Source: Deefgea salmonis (lineage in GTDB: Bacteria > Pseudomonadota > Gammaproteobacteria > Burkholderiales > Chitinibacteraceae). From it: DNA of 64,000 nucleotides. The position numbers were made by a program, and so were the translations under genes. Shown here one piece after another: positions 1 to 9,852 of the stretch. How positions within the stretch are numbered: position 1 is the first letter of the stretch; each line of letters starts with the position of its first letter. Under the pieces are notes generated by a model. The model ran no database searches. It worked only from the letters and a program-made list of their open reading frames with translations, and had not been told where the DNA came from. The stretch spans positions 310,001-374,000 of the forward strand of contig NZ_JAJAWG010000001.1 in assembly GCF_020531905.1 (NCBI RefSeq), read 5' to 3'.

Positions 1-125
1 TTTTATGGCGCATTGATATCACAAGGCGGCTCTTATTGTCAGTCAGTTTGATGTGTTGCTGAACTTTAATCGGTGGCGCGCTTTGGCAATGTTGCTTTTT
101 TTACTGACGAAACGGTGATGGCTTG

Positions 126-131
126 TATAAT
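126..131 (+). promoter_or_regulatory. Possible -10 box upstream of first gene
   Basis: A perfect TATAAT lies about 30 bp before the first start codon. The best -35 match (around ACTGAC, 103-108) is poor, so this is only a plausible sigma-70 promoter. Nothing else is recognisable in the 161 bases before the first gene. Confidence 0.35.
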
Positions 132-161
132 CTGCGACTTGTTTAATGAATTGATTGATGG

Positions 162-542
162 ATGCAAAGCATGAGCTTTTATTTTCGCCCAGATGATGTG
201 CCTGAGTTGCAAGGTCTAACGCGCTGGGATCAGCGGGTGTTACTGCGCGGCACGTTTATTAAAGAGCGTGCGATGTCGACCATCGTTTTGTTGATGGCGG
301 TGTTAGGTAGTGTGCAATTTGTGATTAATCCATTGCTTGAGCAATACGCGCCCACGATTCGTGCCGATAATCTGTTTTATGCAGCGATTTTAGTCGGCTG
401 GCTGTTGCTACTGATGTGGGCACGTGATGCCATCATGATGAATGTGTTGCGTCCTAAGTTGGCGCTTAAGCGTGCCGAAATGAAGGCGGCCGAGATTGCG
501 CAATTAGAAGCGGCAAGGGCTAGCGAGCAAGCCGAGGCTTAA
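162..542 (+). CDS. Hypothetical small inner-membrane protein
   Basis: I do not recognise a family for this 126-residue protein. Two hydrophobic stretches are visible, roughly residues 38-57 (TIVLLMAVLGSVQFVI) and 72-88 (FYAAILVGWLLLLMWA). They suggest two membrane helices joined by a short loop. The C-terminal 30 residues are rich in Ala, Glu and Lys and probably form a cytoplasmic helix. A second ATG nine bases downstream (171) has a slightly better GGAT-like ribosome site and may be the true start. The gene precedes proS by about 90 bp on the same strand, but no functional link is evident. Confidence 0.55.
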   Translation: MQSMSFYFRPDDVPELQGLTRWDQRVLLRGTFIKERAMSTIVLLMAVLGSVQFVINPLLEQYAPTIRADNLFYAAILVGWLLLLMWARDAIMMNVLRPKLALKRAEMKAAEIAQLEAARASEQAEA

Positions 543-635
543 CGGGGATTTGCGGCGAGGATGCCGCGCTATGGATTGGGATCGCGGACCTTCGCGGCCA
601 ATTTTATTTGATTTATTTTTCGGAATTATTTTCTT

Positions 636-2363
636 ATGCGTACTTCGCAACTGTTTATTTCTACCAAAAAAGAAGCGCCCGCTGAAGCCGAATTGCTTTC
701 GCACAAATTGATGTTGCGCGCGGGTTTAATTAAGCGTTTGGGCTCGGGGTTATATACGTGGATGCCGCTGGGTTTGCGCGTATTGCGTAAGGTTGAAGCG
801 GTGGTTCGTTCAGAAATGAATGCCGCTGGCGCACAAGAGCTGTTGATGCCTGCGGTGCAGCCAAAAGAGCTGTGGGAAGAAACCGGTCGTTGGGACGTGT
901 TTGGTCCACAAATGCTCAAGATCACCGATCGCCACGAGCGCCAATTTTGTTTTGGCCCAACGCACGAAGAAGTGATTACCGACATCGCCCGCAGCGAGTT
1001 GCGCTCGTACAAGCAATTACCGGCTAATTTTTATCAAGTGCAAACCAAGTTCCGTGATGAGATCCGCCCACGTTTTGGCGTGATGCGGGCGCGTGAATTT
1101 ATGATGAAAGATGCGTATTCATTCCATGCGTCTTTTGAATCGTTGCAACAAACGTATGACGTGATGTACGGCGCTTACTCTAAGGTGTTTACCCGTTTGG
1201 GCCTGCAGTTCCGTGCGGTTGCGGCGGATACCGGTGCCATTGGTGGCTCGGGCTCGCACGAGTTTCATGTGCTGGCCGATGCCGGCGAAGATTTGCTAGC
1301 GTACTGCCCAACGTCCGATTATGCGGCGAACGTTGAGTTGGCTGAAGCCATTATGCCCGATTCGCCGAGTGCATTACGCGCCGCCGCGACGCAGGCGATG
1401 ACGGATGTGGATACACCAAAGCAAACTGCGTGTGCCGATGTGGCCGCCTTGCTCGGTGTTGGCGTAGAGCGCACCGTAAAAGCCATCGCGCTGGTGACCG
1501 TTGCCGGTGAATTTGTATTGGCACTGCTGCGTGGTGACCACAATCTGAATGAAGTGAAAATCGCCAAGCTCGAAGGTATGGCAGATTTCCGATTTGCTTC
1601 TGATGATGAAATCCGCGCTGCGCTATTGTGCCCACCGGGGTTTATCGGCCCAGTTGGTATCAATGCCGATATCCGCGTGATCGCCGATTTGACGGTTGCA
1701 GCAATGAGCGACTTTATTTGCGGCGCAAACAAGCCAAAATTTCACTTGTCCGGCGTGAACTTTGGCCGTGATTTGCCAGAACCGCACATCGTGGCTGATA
1801 TTCGCAATGTGGTGAATGGCGACGTGTGTCCAGATGGCAAGGGCGGCGTGCTGGAATTGTGCCGTGGTATTGAAGTGGGGCATATTTTCCAATTGCGCAC
1901 GAAGTATTCAGAAGCCATGAATTGCGTGTTTGTGACCGAACAAAATACCCAGCAAGCGATGGAAATGGGTTGCTATGGTATCGGCGTATCGCGCATTGTT
2001 GCTGCAGCGATTGAACAAAACCACGATGCCAAAGGCATTATTTGGCCGGCGGCGATGGCACCATTTAGTGTGGCGGTCGTGGCGGTGGGTTATCACAAGT
2101 CAGAAGCGGTGAAAGCGGCTGCGGATCAGTTGTACGCACAGCTGGTTGCGGCTGGGGTCGATGTCTTGCTGGATGATCGCAATGAGCGGCCGGGTTCGAT
2201 GTTTGCCGATATGGAGTTGATTGGTATTCCACATCGCGTCACCATTGGCGATAAAGCCTTGGCTGAAGGCATGGTTGAATACGTGGCACGCCGCGAAGGT
2301 GAAATGAAAAAAATCGCACTGAGCGAAGCGCTGGCGTGGATTCAAGCGCAGACGAAAATCTAA
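636..2363 (+). CDS. proS: Prolyl-tRNA synthetase
   Basis: Class II aminoacyl-tRNA synthetase that charges tRNA-Pro in the cytoplasm. The 575-residue length fits the bacterial type that carries an editing insertion. The N-terminal catalytic part shows motif 1 ([16 protein letters not shown]), the GPTHEE signature and motif 2 ([21 protein letters not shown] region). Motif 3 ([16 protein letters not shown]) is near residue 445. Between motifs 2 and 3 lies the roughly 180-residue INS domain that removes mischarged Ala-tRNA-Pro. The C-terminal anticodon-binding domain begins after about residue 470 ([24 protein letters not shown]). The gene appears complete, stands alone and is followed by a GC-rich hairpin. 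Confidence 0.97.
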   Translation: MRTSQLFISTKKEAPAEAELLSHKLMLRAGLIKRLGSGLYTWMPLGLRVLRKVEAVVRSEMNAAGAQELLMPAVQPKELWEETGRWDVFGPQMLKITDRHERQFCFGPTHEEVITDIARSELRSYKQLPANFYQVQTKFRDEIRPRFGVMRAREFMMKDAYSFHASFESLQQTYDVMYGAYSKVFTRLGLQFRAVAADTGAIGGSGSHEFHVLADAGEDLLAYCPTSDYAANVELAEAIMPDSPSALRAAATQAMTDVDTPKQTACADVAALLGVGVERTVKAIALVTVAGEFVLALLRGDHNLNEVKIAKLEGMADFRFASDDEIRAALLCPPGFIGPVGINADIRVIADLTVAAMSDFICGANKPKFHLSGVNFGRDLPEPHIVADIRNVVNGDVCPDGKGGVLELCRGIEVGHIFQLRTKYSEAMNCVFVTEQNTQQAMEMGCYGIGVSRIVAAAIEQNHDAKGIIWPAAMAPFSVAVVAVGYHKSEAVKAAADQLYAQLVAAGVDVLLDDRNERPGSMFADMELIGIPHRVTIGDKALAEGMVEYVARREGEMKKIALSEALAWIQAQTKI

Positions 2364-2379
2364 GCGGCGATTGCTGTGC

Positions 2380-2403
2380 GGCCGGCAGTTTGGCCGGCCT
2401 TTG
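2380..2403 (+). terminator. Probable terminator after proS
   Basis: A perfect 7-bp inverted repeat, GGCCGGC and GCCGGCC, has a 6-nt loop and is followed by a short TTT run. It begins about 17 bp after the proS stop. Confidence 0.5.
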
Positions 2404-2606
2404 GTATGGCTTATTTTAATTTGCAGTTCTTGTTGTCTAATCTCCTTGTCTCGCATGGCTTATTTAATGCACTGACTTGAGATTGGATGCTTGGCCATCA
2501 AGTTGGCTGTGAATGCTGACTTGTTGGGTATGTGTCTGTAGGCTATGTATTAATTGCTCTACATGCATATACCCATTATTTTTATTTTTCGGTGAAGGGG
2601 TTGCAC

Positions 2607-3224
2607 GTGAAGTACGGCGCATTGCTGGTGACTGGTTTGCTCTGTTGGCCTTTACTGGCGTGGGCTGGCGCGCAAAGAGAAGAGACTTTGTCGTCATCAG
2701 TGCAAACGACATTGCAACGCTCAATTAGCGACCGAATGGAACCGCGCTTAATTTTTGCTAACCCTGCAGACGCCGAAGTTTGGCTGTCAGCCATGTCGGA
2801 ACGACTCAAAAAGCGAATTCCAGATGAGTTTGTTCGCCGCAAATTATTGACAGCGATTCACTATGAAGCTACGCGTGCGGGGCTTGATCCGCAGTTGGTG
2901 ATGGGTTTGATTCATGTTGAGAGCGGCTTTAATCGTTATGCGGTGAGTGTGGTGGGGGCGCGTGGCTTAATGCAAGTAATGCCATTTTGGCAGCGCAGCA
3001 TTGGCAGTGCCGAGCATAATCTGTTTGATATGAATACCAATTTGCGTTACGGCTGTACCATTTTGCGGCATTATTTGGATCGAGAAAACGGTGATTATTT
3101 CCGTGCCTTGGGCCGTTATAACGGCAGTTTAGGTAAAGCGGAATATCCTAATTTAGTGCATGGCGCGTGGAAGAATGGCTATGACTGGCAAATCCCAAGC
3201 AATGGTCTGGTGGCGCAAAAATAA
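2607..3224 (+). CDS. Lytic transglycosylase (SLT domain), secreted
   Basis: Periplasmic muramidase-like enzyme that cleaves the glycan strands of peptidoglycan. The GTG at 2607 is chosen because GAAGGGG stands 6 bp upstream and translation from it begins with a clean signal peptide (MKYGALLVTGLLCWPLLAWA). The ORF could extend upstream to 2532, but that would bury the signal peptide. The SLT fold follows: the catalytic glutamate is in GLIHVESGFN, followed by GARGLMQVMP and the C-terminal ALGRYNGS region, typical of Slt70-like family 1 enzymes. The mature protein is small, about 185 residues, with no extra domain. A strong terminator follows. Confidence 0.88.
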   Translation: MKYGALLVTGLLCWPLLAWAGAQREETLSSSVQTTLQRSISDRMEPRLIFANPADAEVWLSAMSERLKKRIPDEFVRRKLLTAIHYEATRAGLDPQLVMGLIHVESGFNRYAVSVVGARGLMQVMPFWQRSIGSAEHNLFDMNTNLRYGCTILRHYLDRENGDYFRALGRYNGSLGKAEYPNLVHGAWKNGYDWQIPSNGLVAQK

Positions 3225-3237
3225 ATGAGTTTGAATT

Positions 3238-3271
3238 AAAAAAGCGGCGTCATGATGACGCCGCTTTTTTT
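3238..3271. terminator. Bidirectional intrinsic terminator
   Basis: The stem is GCGGCGTC and GACGCCGC with a 5-nt loop, preceded by six A and followed by seven T. It lies between the convergent transglycosylase and Crp/Fnr genes, so it can serve both strands. Confidence 0.85.
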
Positions 3272-3345
3272 CGTTCCGTAAAAGTGTGTGGCTGGTGGTT
3301 AGCCACAATGGCGGTCTGGGCAAGCCAAAAACAATCGAGCGCCCC

Positions 3346-4023
3346 TTAATGCGAGTGGGGCAATTGATCGATTTGAATGATTTGGATAAAGCCGCTTTTC
3401 ATTTTAAGAAACCCAGCTTCTTCCCAGTGACTGAGTTGCTTATTGACGCTTTCTCGTGATGCGCCGACAAAATTGGCTAAATCTTGTTGGGTCATTTTTA
3501 AATCAATCCGTACGCCATCAGCATTGGCTTGGCCGTAGTTATGCGCCAATTGACGTAGTATTTTCGCTAGTCGCAGGGGCAAAGGCAGAAAGAGCGTGTC
3601 TTGTACTAAATCGTTGGCGCTTCTGAGTCGTTCGCACAGTGTGGTGATCAATGAGCGCATCACATGCGGGTGGTGATCAAGGTATTGATCGACTGCGCTG
3701 CGCTGCAGGACTAAAAGTTCACCATCTTCTAGCGCTTCGACGCTGGCATTGCGCGGCGCACCATCGAGCATGGCGAGCTCGCCAAAGACTTCGCCGCCTT
3801 CTAAAATCGCCAGCGTGATTTCACGGCCTTCTTCATTGCTGCGGGTGACTTTTAAGCGGCCGTGAATCACGGCAAACATTTCATCGCCGCAAACGCCTTG
3901 GGCGACGATGATTTGTTTGGCTTTAACGTGTCGGGTTTGGGCTTGCTGCGCTAAATTATCCAGCTCAGTCGGCGTGAGCTCACAAAATAAGCTGCTGCCG
4001 GATAGTAATTTGGCTTTGTTCAT
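3346..4023 (-). CDS. Crp/Fnr-family transcriptional regulator
   Basis: This 225-residue protein has the two-domain Crp/Fnr layout. The N-terminal cyclic-nucleotide-binding beta-barrel (about residues 10-125) contains GEVFGELAMLDGAPRNASVEALED, the usual ligand-binding phosphate cassette in modified form. The C-terminal winged helix contains MTQQDLANFVGASRESVNKQL, the DNA-recognition helix. There is no Fnr-type cluster of cysteines for an iron-sulfur centre. Its start lies 9 bp after the xth stop on the same strand, so the two are probably cotranscribed. Effector and target genes cannot be told from the sequence. Confidence 0.9.
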   Translation of the reverse strand: MNKAKLLSGSSLFCELTPTELDNLAQQAQTRHVKAKQIIVAQGVCGDEMFAVIHGRLKVTRSNEEGREITLAILEGGEVFGELAMLDGAPRNASVEALEDGELLVLQRSAVDQYLDHHPHVMRSLITTLCERLRSANDLVQDTLFLPLPLRLAKILRQLAHNYGQANADGVRIDLKMTQQDLANFVGASRESVNKQLSHWEEAGFLKMKSGFIQIIQIDQLPHSH

Positions 4024-4032
4024 GATGATCTC

Positions 4033-4800
4033 TTAGCTGAGTGTGGCAATAACCGGCGTATGGTCCGATGGCCGCTCATTTTTGCGCGGTTCAATGTCGA
4101 TTTCACAGGCGGTGCACTGGGCCGCGAGCGCTGGCGAGAGCAAAATATGGTCAATACGCAGCCCGGCATTTTTTTTGAATGAAAATCCGCGGTAATCCCA
4201 CCAGCTAAATGTTTTTTCAGGCTGATCAAATAGCCGAAAACTGTCGACCAAACCCAGTTGCAGCCATTGCGCGAACATATCGCGCTCTTGCGGGGATACC
4301 AAATTGCCACCTTGCCACTTGGTGATGTCGTGTACGTCGCGATCTTCAGGGGCGATATTGTAGTCTCCCAGTAGGGCCAATTTGGGATGCAGTGCCATTT
4401 GCTCAATTAAAAATGCTTTCATTGCGGCGAGCCATGCCATTTTGTAAGGGAATTTTTCCGAATCTAAAGCTTGCCCGTTGGGAATGTAGGCGCCGATGAG
4501 GCGGACGCCCGCTACCGTCGCCGTAATAACGCGTTTTTGCGCGTCGGGGTATTCGGGAAGGTTAATGATGATGTCGGTAATCGGTTCGCGCGCGATGATG
4601 GCCACGCCGTTATAGGTTTTTTGCCCGGCAAATTCGACAAAGAATCCCGCGCTTTCGATTTCTTCTTTGGGAAAAACCGGATCATCCATTTTGGTTTCTT
4701 GCAAGCAAAGTGCAGTAACGTCAGGATTTGCTGTGAGCCAGTCTAAAACCTGCGGCAAGCGAACCTTGAGTGAATTGACGTTCCAAGTTGCAATTTTCAT
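4033..4800 (-). CDS. xth: Exodeoxyribonuclease III (AP endonuclease)
   Basis: Base-excision-repair nuclease of the EEP superfamily that cuts at abasic sites and has 3'-5' exonuclease and 3'-phosphatase activity. The ATG at 4800 gives MKIATWNVNSLKVR, the standard N-terminus. The open frame continues upstream to 5016, but that part shows no similarity to the family. Metal and catalytic motifs are present: LQETKMDD (metal-binding Glu), LLGDYNIAPEDRD (active-site Asp and Asn), RIDHILLS, and the terminal SDHTPVIA with the catalytic His. At 255 residues it is full length. It is followed within 9 bp by the Crp/Fnr gene. Confidence 0.93.
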   Translation of the reverse strand: MKIATWNVNSLKVRLPQVLDWLTANPDVTALCLQETKMDDPVFPKEEIESAGFFVEFAGQKTYNGVAIIAREPITDIIINLPEYPDAQKRVITATVAGVRLIGAYIPNGQALDSEKFPYKMAWLAAMKAFLIEQMALHPKLALLGDYNIAPEDRDVHDITKWQGGNLVSPQERDMFAQWLQLGLVDSFRLFDQPEKTFSWWDYRGFSFKKNAGLRIDHILLSPALAAQCTACEIDIEPRKNERPSDHTPVIATLS

Positions 4801-5040
4801 TGTAAGGCGATTCCTAAATAATCTGTTGAGCGTGAAGGGTGCGGTATTTTCACATAGTTTCATCACTCCGTGACGAAGCAAAAGCGTTCTTGCCTTGATG
4901 TTTTGCCTTGTCATGCTCGGGGTATGGCTTAAGGCTGCAGCGTCTTGAAATACAACGTTTGCGCGAGCGCTAATACTTAGGGCTCGATTGAGCGTTGGTG
5001 TGCTCTTTGCGCTCAATCGTTACGATTGTCATTATTCGGA

Positions 5041-5823
5041 TTAATTGCTTTCTAGAATCGCGCGTTGTTGTAGCGATTGAATTGGCCGCGCGTTCATGGG
5101 GAACTCACGCTCAAAGCGGGCGATTTGTGCGGCAGAGAGCGTTTGCGGTGTTTTTAATACTAACCAACGAACCCCTTCGCTGCATGGTGGTGTCGTGAGC
5201 GAGCCCATAAAGGTCCAGTATTGACGATTGCTGGGGAGTAAGTCGTTGATGTTATAGCGAATGTCGTCGTAGCTGCGCGTTTCATTGGGGTTTTGGGGGA
5301 ATTTATCCCAAAATTGCGCCAGCATGGCTTGGGCGTTGCTGCCTTGATTGAGCAGTACGGCGATGACCGCTAACTGCCCAGCCTCATTTTTATGGACTAA
5401 ATGCGCCACCATCGGGTAGCGTTGACCGCCAACGGCTTCTTCGCTGGGGGTGTGAAAATGAAATTGCAGTAATTGGTAGCGGTCATTGCCAATGACTAAA
5501 AAACTACCCGGGTCATAATTGAGTTGGATGGTGTGGCCGTTATTTTGAATATTGGTTTTTGAATCGCGGTACTGAAATTGCAATGGTTCTAATTCATGGC
5601 TATACACTTCGCTAATGTTAATCGGCGATTGCTGTTTACCATCGCGGCATAAATTAAATTCCGATTTCATATCGCCCCAGTGACTCGGGCCTGTTTCACC
5701 TTCGTAACTCCAGTGTGATGGATCGTGTTTGGCTTTGTGGGGCTTCTCATTGGCGGGTGTCACATTGGCGGTCAATACTACGAAGGCCAAGGCGATGGCG
5801 AGGGTATTTGTTCTTCTCAACAT
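5041..5823 (-). CDS. Alpha-type carbonic anhydrase, periplasmic
   Basis: Zinc enzyme that interconverts CO2 and bicarbonate. A signal peptide is visible (MLRRTNTLAIALAFVVLTANV), so the mature enzyme should be periplasmic. Hallmarks of the alpha class follow in order: QSPINI, the two zinc histidines in QFHFHTPSEE, the third in VAHLVHKN, and GSLTTPPCSEGVRW with the threonine that orients the zinc-bound hydroxide. Length (260 with leader) is normal. GGAG lies 8 bp before the ATG. It is monocistronic, divergent from the atypical PilZ gene and about 240 bp from xth. Confidence 0.95.
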   Translation of the reverse strand: MLRRTNTLAIALAFVVLTANVTPANEKPHKAKHDPSHWSYEGETGPSHWGDMKSEFNLCRDGKQQSPINISEVYSHELEPLQFQYRDSKTNIQNNGHTIQLNYDPGSFLVIGNDRYQLLQFHFHTPSEEAVGGQRYPMVAHLVHKNEAGQLAVIAVLLNQGSNAQAMLAQFWDKFPQNPNETRSYDDIRYNINDLLPSNRQYWTFMGSLTTPPCSEGVRWLVLKTPQTLSAAQIARFEREFPMNARPIQSLQQRAILESN

Positions 5824-6026
5824 TGCAGTGCTCCAGATATTTAGATTTTTTTATACAAAAATGGATGGACGGTGTCGCATTGGCTGTTGGTTCATTAAGT
5901 ACAATCAGGCGATTTAACGATAGAAGTATTTTGATTTCGATATTAAATGCAATGGCTATATTTTTATTAGCATACAAAGCTTGCGTTTGTTTTGCGCTGT
6001 TTGGTATTCATTGGCATAGTTCACGC

Positions 6027-6032
6027 TATAAT
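6027..6032 (+). promoter_or_regulatory. Possible -10 box for the tPilZ-ung-ROK-GH9-hldD cluster
   Basis: TATAAT lies about 32 bp upstream of the ATG at 6064 in the 240-bp divergent gap with the carbonic anhydrase gene. No good -35 is seen at 16-18 bp spacing, so the call rests on the -10 and its position. Confidence 0.35.
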
Positions 6033-6063
6033 CGCCTGATTATTGATTGTATCAAAGTGGCGC

Positions 6064-6573
6064 ATGCGATTATCTCCATTTGATGGCCCTTGTTTGTTAT
6101 GCGAGACGATGCCCTTGGCTTGGTCTGTGCCGGGGGATGCGGGCAACGATTGGGAAATGAGTCGTTATTTACAGGTGTTGGCTGACTTTGAATTACCGCG
6201 TGATGTACTCGATGATACGCAAACACTACAAGCAGTAAAGGCTGATTTAACCTTGCTGTGGCTGGCTAGAACGTTGAAAACGCCGCTGCCTAGTGACGTT
6301 GAGGTGGTGATGGGTTTAGAGTCGGTCGCTTGGTGTAGTGATGTACCTTTGCCAATTGGGCAGCAGGGGGTCGTTACATTTTGTTTATCAAAAGATTTTC
6401 CGATGTTATTAAAATTTAAAGCGCAAATTAAACAATGTATTTTTCAATCGTTTAGCTATGTTATTTATGCCGATTGGTTGCCAATGCGGGGTGTTTTGTT
6501 GGATAGCTTTGAGAAAACGGTATTTCGTTATCATCGGCGGTATATTCAACAAATACGTGAGCAACAACAATGA
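6064..6573 (+). CDS. Probable atypical PilZ (tPilZ) domain protein
   Basis: A 169-residue soluble protein with no signal peptide. The N-terminal CETMPLAW, the central LTLLWLARTLKTPLPSDVEV, the VAWCSD stretch and the C-terminal FEKTVFRYHRRYIQQ resemble the atypical PilZ proteins of proteobacteria. Members of that group bind, or have lost, cyclic di-GMP. This assignment is from memory of the family pattern, so treat it as tentative. The ATG at 6064 is preferred over a TTG at 6043. Its last four bases overlap the start of ung (ATGA), which implies translational coupling. Confidence 0.5.
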   Translation: MRLSPFDGPCLLCETMPLAWSVPGDAGNDWEMSRYLQVLADFELPRDVLDDTQTLQAVKADLTLLWLARTLKTPLPSDVEVVMGLESVAWCSDVPLPIGQQGVVTFCLSKDFPMLLKFKAQIKQCIFQSFSYVIYADWLPMRGVLLDSFEKTVFRYHRRYIQQIREQQQ

Positions 6574-7250
6574 ATTTGGATTCAGCCATTCCAGTGCCTT
6601 GGCAGTTGGCATTATCGGGAATTTGTCAAAGCGCTCAAATTGAGCAATTAACGCAATTTTTAACGCAAGAAATGGCGCAGGATAAACTGATTTATCCCGC
6701 GCAAGCCGATTGGTTTCGCGCTTTGGCCTTGCTGGCGCCAGAGCAGGTCAAAGTGGTGATTTTGGGGCAAGACCCTTATCACGGTCATGGTGAAGCGCAT
6801 GGGTTGGCGTTTTCGGTTCCTTTTGGTGTAAAAACGCCGCCATCTTTACGCAATATCTGGCAAGAACTAGCGAGAGATTTAGGAATTACCCCAGCACAGC
6901 ATGGCAATCTAACTGGCTGGGCCAAGCAAGGCGTGTTGCTGCTCAATACGTCGTTAACCGTAGAGGCCGATCGCGCAGGGTCACACGCTAAAAAAGGTTG
7001 GGAGGCGTTGACTGATGCGGTGATTTCGCACTTGGCGCAAACGCAAACTGGTTTGGTTTTTGTGCTTTGGGGTGCGCATGCGCAAAAAAAACGTCATCTG
7101 ATTGGCGATTCGCATTGCATTTTAAGTGCGGCCCATCCGTCGCCATTGTCGGCTTATCGCGGATTTATTGGCTGCGGGCATTTTTCAAGTGCCAACGCGT
7201 ATTTGTTGAGTCAGGGCAAGGGTGAAATTGATTGGAGTCAGGCAGAATGA
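6570..7250 (+). CDS. ung: Uracil-DNA glycosylase
   Basis: Family 1 UDG, which removes uracil from DNA at the first step of base excision repair. The water-activating loop GQDPYHG carries the catalytic Asp. The uracil-binding region follows (GLAFSVPFGVKTPPSLRNI), and the DNA-intercalation loop reads HPSPLSAYRGF with its catalytic His. At 226 residues it is full length. Both ends overlap neighbours by four bases (ATGA): the start with the tPilZ gene stop and the stop with the ROK kinase start. Confidence 0.97.
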   Translation: MNLDSAIPVPWQLALSGICQSAQIEQLTQFLTQEMAQDKLIYPAQADWFRALALLAPEQVKVVILGQDPYHGHGEAHGLAFSVPFGVKTPPSLRNIWQELARDLGITPAQHGNLTGWAKQGVLLLNTSLTVEADRAGSHAKKGWEALTDAVISHLAQTQTGLVFVLWGAHAQKKRHLIGDSHCILSAAHPSPLSAYRGFIGCGHFSSANAYLLSQGKGEIDWSQAE

Positions 7251-8125
7251 ATATATTGTCGTTTGATGTGGGCGGCACGCAAATTAAATACGGCATTGTG
7301 ACGCAAGATGGCGAGGTTTTAACCGCCGTCGTGGTTGATACGCCAAAACAAGCCGGTGGTGCCGGCTTAATCGAATGCTTGTGTGAATTAGTTCGGCATA
7401 TGCAGCAGCAACATCAAATCGAAGGGATTGCAATCAGCACTTTTGGCTTGGTTGATGTTGATAGTGGGCTAATCTTGGGGGCGGCCGAAGCGGTGCCAGG
7501 TTACGCGGGCGTGTCGCCTAAGGCGGCTTTAAGTCAAGAATTTGGCCTGCCAGTCAGTATTGATAACGATGTCAATTGCGTCGCTTTGGCCGAAGGCTGG
7601 CGCGGTGCGGCTCAAGGGGTTGCGCATTATATTGCGGTGGCCATTGGAACGGGAATTGGCGGTGGCATTGTGCTGAACCATCAAATTTATCGCGGGCATC
7701 GCGCGGCGGCGGGTGAATGGGGTTATATGAAAATCGACGGCCTGATTTGGGAAGATCACGCGTCGATGCGCGGCTTGTTGGCTGCCGCCAATGCCGTAGA
7801 CCCTAACGCATTTACCGATGGGCGTGCTGTTTTTGCAGCCTACGACGCCCAAGTGCCACTCATAGTGCCTGTGGTACAAGATTGGTTTAAGTTGTTGGCG
7901 CGAGGCATTGCGAATTTAATTTATGCGCTCAATCCCGAGCGCGTGGTGATTGGCGGTGGAGTGAGTGCCCGTGGGGCAGTTTTTCTTGACGAATTGAATG
8001 CGGCAATCAATGCGCAATTATTGCCTGATTTTCAGGGGATGACCGAAGTGGTCTTGGCTAGCGCTGGCAATCATGCGGGCATGATTGGCGCGGCTCGAAA
8101 CTGGTTGCAAACCAATAAATATTAA
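7247..8125 (+). CDS. ROK-family sugar kinase
   Basis: A cytoplasmic sugar kinase of the ROK superfamily, 292 residues. The ATP phosphate-binding motif is FDVGGTQIKYG, the catalytic aspartate is in SIDNDVNCVALAE, and a second nucleotide motif reads IGTGIGGGIVL. The usual ROK cysteine-rich zinc motif after GEWGYM is absent, as in the zinc-free beta-glucoside kinase branch. There is no N-terminal helix-turn-helix, so it is a kinase rather than a NagC-type repressor. The start overlaps the ung stop by four bases. GH9 exo-glucosaminidase follows after 19 bp, so glucosamine or a chitosan disaccharide is a plausible substrate, but this is inference. Confidence 0.85.
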   Translation: MNILSFDVGGTQIKYGIVTQDGEVLTAVVVDTPKQAGGAGLIECLCELVRHMQQQHQIEGIAISTFGLVDVDSGLILGAAEAVPGYAGVSPKAALSQEFGLPVSIDNDVNCVALAEGWRGAAQGVAHYIAVAIGTGIGGGIVLNHQIYRGHRAAAGEWGYMKIDGLIWEDHASMRGLLAAANAVDPNAFTDGRAVFAAYDAQVPLIVPVVQDWFKLLARGIANLIYALNPERVVIGGGVSARGAVFLDELNAAINAQLLPDFQGMTEVVLASAGNHAGMIGAARNWLQTNKY

Positions 8126-8144
8126 AAAGCCAAAGGATTGTATT

Positions 8145-9851
8145 GTGAATTTTTTATTTAATCATCTTGGGTTTGCCCCCAGCGCCGATAAAATTGCTTT
8201 GATTGAAGCACCGGTGGATCAGCTGGCTGGCAAAACATTTACCGTGTTTGATGCCAATACCCGTCATGCGGTGTTGCGTGGTGCAATTACAGCGCAAGGC
8301 ACTGTAGCAAAGTGGAAAGGCTGGCATTTTTGGTCGGCTGATTTCTCAGCGTTAACCACCGTTGGTGAGTACTTTGTGGTGGTTGATGATGTGCATCCGC
8401 CGTTGGTTTCGCATCGTTTTGCCATTGCCGAGGGTTTATTCGCAGGGCAAATGTTATCCGATTTGGTTCACTACATCAAAGGGCAGCGCTGCACTGGGAT
8501 TTACAATCAAGCGGATTTGTCTCGCCCTAAGTGGGGCTCGGAAGAGCGTCGTGATGTCAGTGGCGGTTGGTATGATGCCTCAGGTGATTGTTCAAAATAT
8601 TTATCGCATTTGGCTTTTTCGCAATATATGAATCCTCAGCAAACGCCACAAGTGGTGTGGAATTTGATTGATGGTTACTCACGCTTGCCCGCGCAGTTGA
8701 AATGGTTTGACGAGCGAATGGTCGATGAAGCGTTGCATGGCGCTGACTTTTTAGTTCGTATGCAAGATCCCGCCGGTTACTTCTATATGACGGTGTTTGA
8801 TCAGTGGAGCAAAGACGAAAATCGGCGTGATATTTGTGAGTACAAAACCCAGAAAGGGGATAAATACGCCAGTTATCAAGCCGCTTTCCGACAAGGTGGC
8901 GGCATGGCAATTGCGGCATTGGCCCGTGCGTCACAATTGTCTCGGGATGGCGAGAGCTTTGGCCGGGCGGATTATTTACTCGCCGCGAGTCGTGGTTTTG
9001 CACACTTAGAAGCGAATAACTTAGCCTATTTAGACGATCAAACCGAAAACATCATTGATGATTATTGTGCATTATTGGCCGCATCTGAATTGTGGGATGT
9101 GACCGCCGATGGGGTGTATTTGGCTGCAGCCGAGCGCCGTGTGCAGCAAATTTTGGCACGGCAGCAGCCAGAAGGTTGGTTCCGAGCCGATGAACTCGGT
9201 GTGCGAAGTTATTTTCATGCGGCTGAAGCGGGCTTGCTGTATATCGCCTTGTTGCGTTTTATTGAAGTTGCGCCAGAGTCAACATGGCTCGACTCAATCC
9301 GCGTTGCGTTGCGCTTGGCGTATGCGTTTGAGATTAAAATTACTTATGCAGACGTAAATAATCCATTTGGGTATCCGCGTCAATATGTTAAACATAATGG
9401 CTTAGCGGGCAATACCCAGTTCTTTATTCCGCACCAAAATGAATCAGGGTATTGGTGGCAGGGTGAGAACGCACGGTTGGCTTCAATCATTGCCGCAGCG
9501 GCTCAGGCGCAATGTTTGTTTGCTGATGATGCGGTATTTGCTGCGCAAATTGCTAAATATGGACAGTCAGCGCTCGATTGGATTTTAGGGGCCAATCCTT
9601 ATGATGCATGTATGTTGCAAGGTTGGGGCCGCAATAATCCGCGTTATGAACCCGGGTTTTATAATGCGCCGGGTGGTGTGTGTAATGGGATTACCAGTGG
9701 CTTTGACGACGAGGCCGATATCGACTTTAAAACGGCAGAAGTGGCCACCATGGCCAATAGCTGGCGCTGGACCGAGCAATGGATGCCGCATGGGGCCTGG
9801 CTGTTTTTGGCGCTGTGCTGCCGAGTGAAAAACGAATCAAAAGAGGTGTGA
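8145..9851 (+). CDS. GH9 glycosidase, likely cytoplasmic exo-beta-D-glucosaminidase
   Basis: Glycoside hydrolase family 9 protein of 568 residues. An N-terminal Ig-like domain (about residues 1-90, starting [16 protein letters not shown]) precedes the (alpha/alpha)6 barrel. The catalytic aspartate region reads [17 protein letters not shown], with an extra Ser relative to the common DAGD of endoglucanases. The C-terminal GH9 signature reads [13 protein letters not shown], whose Glu is the acid catalyst. There is no signal peptide. This form resembles the intracellular GH9 enzymes of Vibrio and Photobacterium chitin operons, one of which is known to be an exo-beta-D-glucosaminidase. The GTG start at 8145 has AAAGGA 7 bp upstream. 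hldD begins one base after the stop. Confidence 0.87.
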   Translation: MNFLFNHLGFAPSADKIALIEAPVDQLAGKTFTVFDANTRHAVLRGAITAQGTVAKWKGWHFWSADFSALTTVGEYFVVVDDVHPPLVSHRFAIAEGLFAGQMLSDLVHYIKGQRCTGIYNQADLSRPKWGSEERRDVSGGWYDASGDCSKYLSHLAFSQYMNPQQTPQVVWNLIDGYSRLPAQLKWFDERMVDEALHGADFLVRMQDPAGYFYMTVFDQWSKDENRRDICEYKTQKGDKYASYQAAFRQGGGMAIAALARASQLSRDGESFGRADYLLAASRGFAHLEANNLAYLDDQTENIIDDYCALLAASELWDVTADGVYLAAAERRVQQILARQQPEGWFRADELGVRSYFHAAEAGLLYIALLRFIEVAPESTWLDSIRVALRLAYAFEIKITYADVNNPFGYPRQYVKHNGLAGNTQFFIPHQNESGYWWQGENARLASIIAAAAQAQCLFADDAVFAAQIAKYGQSALDWILGANPYDACMLQGWGRNNPRYEPGFYNAPGGVCNGITSGFDDEADIDFKTAEVATMANSWRWTEQWMPHGAWLFLALCCRVKNESKEV

Positions 9852-9852
9852 A

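Noticed and set aside
4801-5016. N-terminal extension of xth
   Set aside because: The added residues do not look like the family, and the ATG at 4800 gives the standard start.
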